DNA from: Bacteroidia bacterium
GTDB lineage: Bacteria > Bacteroidota > Bacteroidia > Bacteroidales > Azobacteroidaceae
Reading direction: 5' to 3'
NCBI GenBank assembly: GCA_025996865.1
Contig: BNTV01000114.1
Coordinates: 1 to 14,795, forward strand
Length of the DNA stretch: 14,795 nucleotides
The position numbers were made by a program, and so were the translations under genes. Below the pieces are notes generated by a model, which searched no databases, was not told the DNA's origin, and saw nothing but the letters and a program-made list of their open reading frames with translations. Shown one piece after another: positions 12,582 through 14,795 of the stretch; position 1 is the stretch's first letter, and each line of letters opens with the position of its first letter.

Positions 12582-14153
12582 ATGGACGGGCAAGATACAT
12601 TATTGCAGGTTATAAAACAACTCTCAGAGACTAACAGCAAACAGCATGAAGAGATAACTTCCCTCCGCATGGAGTTGCAGCGTCTGAGCGCACAAATTGC
12701 TTGGTTTACCCGTCAGATGTTCGGCCGCAAGAGTGAAAAGCTTGGTGTTTTTGATCCCAATCAATTAGCTCTCAATTTTGAGGGACAGCAGGTCGATCTC
12801 ATCCAGCAGGATGTGGCTCTGGAAGCTGCCCGTGAAGTGGCAGAATCAGAAATTGCCCAAATGCCTTCCAGGCAGGAAAACAAGACTGAGCGTAAGAACC
12901 GAAAACTGCTGGAGAATCTTCCGGTAGTTGAAATCGTTTTAGAACCCGAGGGCATTGATCATGAGAAATACATCCGTATCGGCGAGGAACATACCAAAAC
13001 GTTGGAATTTGAGCCTGGTAAATTGTATGTGAAAGACATCATACGCCCCAAATACGGGCTGCGTTCTTCTACCGATGTTTCCACGGAAAAAGGCAAGGGA
13101 GTACTTATTGCGCCACTTCCACTGCTTCCACTGTATAAGGGATTGCCCGGAGCAACTCTACTCTCTGAAATTCTTATCCGGAAATGCGTATACCATGTAC
13201 CCTTCTATCGCCAGATACAACAGCTCAAGCATTTGGGCGTCAACCTTGCTGAAAGCACCCTGAATGGTTGGTTCAAGCCTGTATGTGAAATACTGCGGCC
13301 TTTATATGATAAGCTCAAAGAAATTGTCATTGCAGCGGATTACCTTCAGGTGGATGAAACCACTCTGCCCGTTATCAACAAGGAAAAACATATGGCTGCT
13401 AAAGAGTATCTGTGGATGGTTAGAGCCGTTATGAAAAACATGGTATTCTTCCATTACGATGACGGATCACGTTCGGGAAAAGTGATCGGAAATTTATTAA
13501 AAGACTTCAAAGGATATCTCCAAAGTGACGGATATCAGGGATACAATGTCTTTCAGGCGAATGGAGAGGTGTGTCTTGTGGGTTGCCTTGCGCACTGCCG
13601 CAGACGATTCTCTGAATCCTTGGAGGAAAACAAAACCTTGGCCGAATATGCTTTAGGACAAATCCAACTACTCTACAAGATAGAGAGGAATGCAGATGAT
13701 CAGAAAATAACCCATCAGGATCGTGCCCTGATGCGCCAACGTTTGTCGCTACCCATACTCGATGCATTAGAAAAATGGTTGGAAATCAAGTATAAGGAGG
13801 TATTACCCAAGAGCCGTATGGGTGAGGCTATATCCTATATGTATTCTTTAATGCCACGCTTGAAAGTATACACCAGGGACGGTAGACTACGCATTGATAA
13901 TAACGGGGCGGAAAATGCCATCAGGCCAATCGCCCTGGCCAGAAAGAACTTCCTGTTTTGCGGGGACAACCAAGCGGCTGAATACACCGCAATAATATCT
14001 TCTTTGCTCGGATGCTGCAAAGCGGCAGATGTAAATCCAAGAGATTGGTTGATAGATACCCTTAACCGATTGCCTTATTACACCCAACCCAAATCTGGTA
14101 AAGACTTGAAAGAACTCCTGCCGGCATATTGGGCGGAATCTAACGAAATCTAA
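12582..14153 (+). CDS. tnpC: IS66-family transposase TnpC
   Basis: A 523-residue transposase from the ATG at 12582. A longer reading from 12414 overlaps tnpB and adds residues unlike the family. The N-terminus is a Leu-rich coiled coil (LLQVIKQLSETNSKQHEEIT) followed by IAWFTRQMFGRKSEKL, the standard IS66 opening. The zinc-finger-like part near residue 130-160 lacks the CxxC pair seen in some relatives. The DDE triad can be placed at Asp258 (LQVDETTL), Asp316 (LQSDGYQGYN) and Glu444 (NNGAENAIRP), with GCLAHCRRRFSE between the second and third. A C-terminal tail (WLIDTLNRLPYY) completes the protein. It cuts and joins the element ends. All key residues are present, so activity is plausible. Confidence 0.95.
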   Translation: MDGQDTLLQVIKQLSETNSKQHEEITSLRMELQRLSAQIAWFTRQMFGRKSEKLGVFDPNQLALNFEGQQVDLIQQDVALEAAREVAESEIAQMPSRQENKTERKNRKLLENLPVVEIVLEPEGIDHEKYIRIGEEHTKTLEFEPGKLYVKDIIRPKYGLRSSTDVSTEKGKGVLIAPLPLLPLYKGLPGATLLSEILIRKCVYHVPFYRQIQQLKHLGVNLAESTLNGWFKPVCEILRPLYDKLKEIVIAADYLQVDETTLPVINKEKHMAAKEYLWMVRAVMKNMVFFHYDDGSRSGKVIGNLLKDFKGYLQSDGYQGYNVFQANGEVCLVGCLAHCRRRFSESLEENKTLAEYALGQIQLLYKIERNADDQKITHQDRALMRQRLSLPILDALEKWLEIKYKEVLPKSRMGEAISYMYSLMPRLKVYTRDGRLRIDNNGAENAIRPIALARKNFLFCGDNQAAEYTAIISSLLGCCKAADVNPRDWLIDTLNRLPYYTQPKSGKDLKELLPAYWAESNEI

Positions 14154-14262
14154 TAATACACTAACAATTTTTACTCGATAATAGAAGTTAATCTCTATAG
14201 TTTGGAAAACTGAAGTGAGTAAACTCTAACATATTGAGACATGTACTTCTTCGGGGGCTTAC

Positions 14263-14270
14263 TTTTGTTT
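14263..14270 (+). repeat. Target-site duplication, right copy
   Basis: TTTTGTTT directly follows the right terminal repeat of the IS66-family element and matches 11730-11737 exactly. Removing the element and one copy restores a plain A-rich leader upstream of traA on the minus strand. Confidence 0.9.
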
Positions 14271-14289
14271 TAATTTGTTATACAATCAG

Positions 14290-14318
14290 TTGTTTATACT
14301 TCGCACGGTATAGATTTG
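14290..14318 (+). promoter_or_regulatory. Bacteroides-type promoter for the IS630-like gene
   Basis: TAGATTTG (14311-14318) matches the TAnnTTTG -7 box exactly, with TTG at 14290-14292 as -33 element (18 bp spacing). Transcription would begin near 14325, just before the inverted repeat at 14332-14380. Confidence 0.5.
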
Positions 14319-14331
14319 TGCAATAGAAAAA

Positions 14332-14380
14332 GAATAAGCATATTTGCAAAACCTCTCACAGTAATGCAGTATGCTTATTC
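14332..14380 (+). promoter_or_regulatory. 11-bp perfect inverted repeat over the transposase start codon
   Basis: GAATAAGCATA (14332-14342) and TATGCTTATTC (14370-14380) are exact reverse complements with a 27-nt spacer. The right arm contains the ATG at 14371. In RNA this would form a stem hiding that start; in DNA it could be an operator or part of the element's end. Confidence 0.55.
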
Positions 14381-14795
14381 AAATGAATTTATCCGAAGAA
14401 GAAATTCGGGTGCTAAATTACAAAAGATTCAGGGAAGAAACACCGATTCTTCAAAAAAGATTACATGCCGTGTATTTAAAATCACAGATGTCCTTGAGTA
14501 ACGAATCCATCGGGTTGATATTGGATGCCCATCGCAATAGTGTTGACAGGTGGATACACAGCTATTTGGAAAGCGGGTTGAGCGGTTTGCTCAGTCTAAA
14601 TTACGTCTCACGGCAGACAGAGTTGGAATTCTATAAAGAAATGATAAAAGCTAACATTTCAGAGGATTACATACAGACCACCGCCGAATTTTCCCACCGG
14701 ATATTCACGCTGACCGGTATATCAAGAGGATTGACTCAAGTACGAAAATTCATTAAGAAAATGGGGTTCAAATACCTTCAAACCGGCCATGTACC
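14371..14795 (+). CDS. IS630-like transposase, N-terminal part (3' partial)
   Basis: An open frame from ATG 14371 (or 14383, in frame) runs off the right edge; 141 codons are visible. It starts MLIQMNLSEEEIRVLNYKRF, then LQKRLHAVYLKSQMSLSNES and IGLILDAHRNSVDRWIHSYL, a helix-turn-helix DNA-binding part. LESGLSGLLSL and a second winged-helix-like stretch (FSHRIFTLTGISRGLTQVRK) ending in FIKKMGFKYLQ follow. This is the N-terminal DNA-binding region common to IS630/Tc1-mariner-type bacterial transposases; the DDE catalytic part would lie beyond the window. It has its own promoter and points away from traA, just upstream of the traA leader. The IS ends were not identified. Confidence 0.75.
   Translation, partial: MLIQMNLSEEEIRVLNYKRFREETPILQKRLHAVYLKSQMSLSNESIGLILDAHRNSVDRWIHSYLESGLSGLLSLNYVSRQTELEFYKEMIKANISEDYIQTTAEFSHRIFTLTGISRGLTQVRKFIKKMGFKYLQTGHV

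Larger units (their letters stand above)
11738..14262 (+). mobile_element. Complete IS66-family insertion sequence
   Basis: The element spans 2525 bp and carries three genes in the IS66 order tnpA-tnpB-tnpC. Its ends are perfect 22-bp inverted repeats starting GTAAGCCCCCGAAGAAGTAC (11738-11759 and 14241-14262). An exact 8-bp direct repeat TTTTGTTT flanks it on both sides (11730-11737 and 14263-14270), the target duplication size typical of IS66. All three frames are open. The intact ends and target duplication suggest a rather recent, possibly still active insertion. It landed in the untranslated leader of traA, 16 bp before the start codon. Confidence 0.95.

Noticed and set aside
14316..14501. 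61-codon frame starting MCNRKRISIF
   Set aside because: It overlaps the IS630-like transposase in another frame and starts inside the predicted promoter.

Overview
The window looks like a decayed integrative and conjugative element of the CTnDOT/Tra type from a Bacteroidales genome (Bacteroides or Parabacteroides). The evidence is a traM-traN-traO-traQ block, a TraA-type ParA ATPase, a PcfJ-like tail, an HU-related protein of the Bacteroides type, and several promoters of the Bacteroides form (TTTG, then TAnnTTTG about 18-20 bp downstream). The names come from reading protein motifs; no database search was possible.

Layout. Positions 1-1781 (+ strand) hold the end of a PcfJ-like gene with a terminator, a small lipoprotein gene, then a good promoter driving about 260 nt of highly structured RNA and two overlapping small unknown genes. 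Positions 1771-4900 (- strand) hold traM (N-terminus missing), traN, traO and traQ, closed by a terminator on the minus strand. Around 4885-4915 is a junction where traM has lost its 5' end and a plus-strand gene of unknown identity has also lost its 5' end. Positions 5040-11315 (+ strand) are a cargo block: an HU-like gene with its own promoter, then five tightly packed, A+T-rich genes. These are a small membrane protein, a periplasmic coiled-coil membrane protein sharing a GGIGN-x-QNNNTTIY motif with it, a one-domain lipoprotein, and two large paralogous multidomain lipoproteins. Positions 11316-11722 (- strand) are a broken traA, cut at its 3' end by the cargo block and frameshifted. An IS66-family insertion sequence (11738-14262, 22-bp terminal repeats, exact 8-bp target duplication TTTTGTTT) sits just upstream of the traA start codon. 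The window ends inside an IS630-like transposase gene.

Reading. traA and traM lie on the same strand, in the order and orientation expected of a conjugative transposon operon running right to left. Everything normally between them (traB to traL and the start of traM) is absent, and the HU and lipoprotein cargo lies there on the opposite strand. The transfer apparatus encoded here is therefore probably dead, while the cargo operon, with intact reading frames and secretion signals, may still be expressed. The most interesting signals are the 880-998 rod-like RNA with an alternative 3' pairing partner, and the cargo operon of surface lipoproteins.
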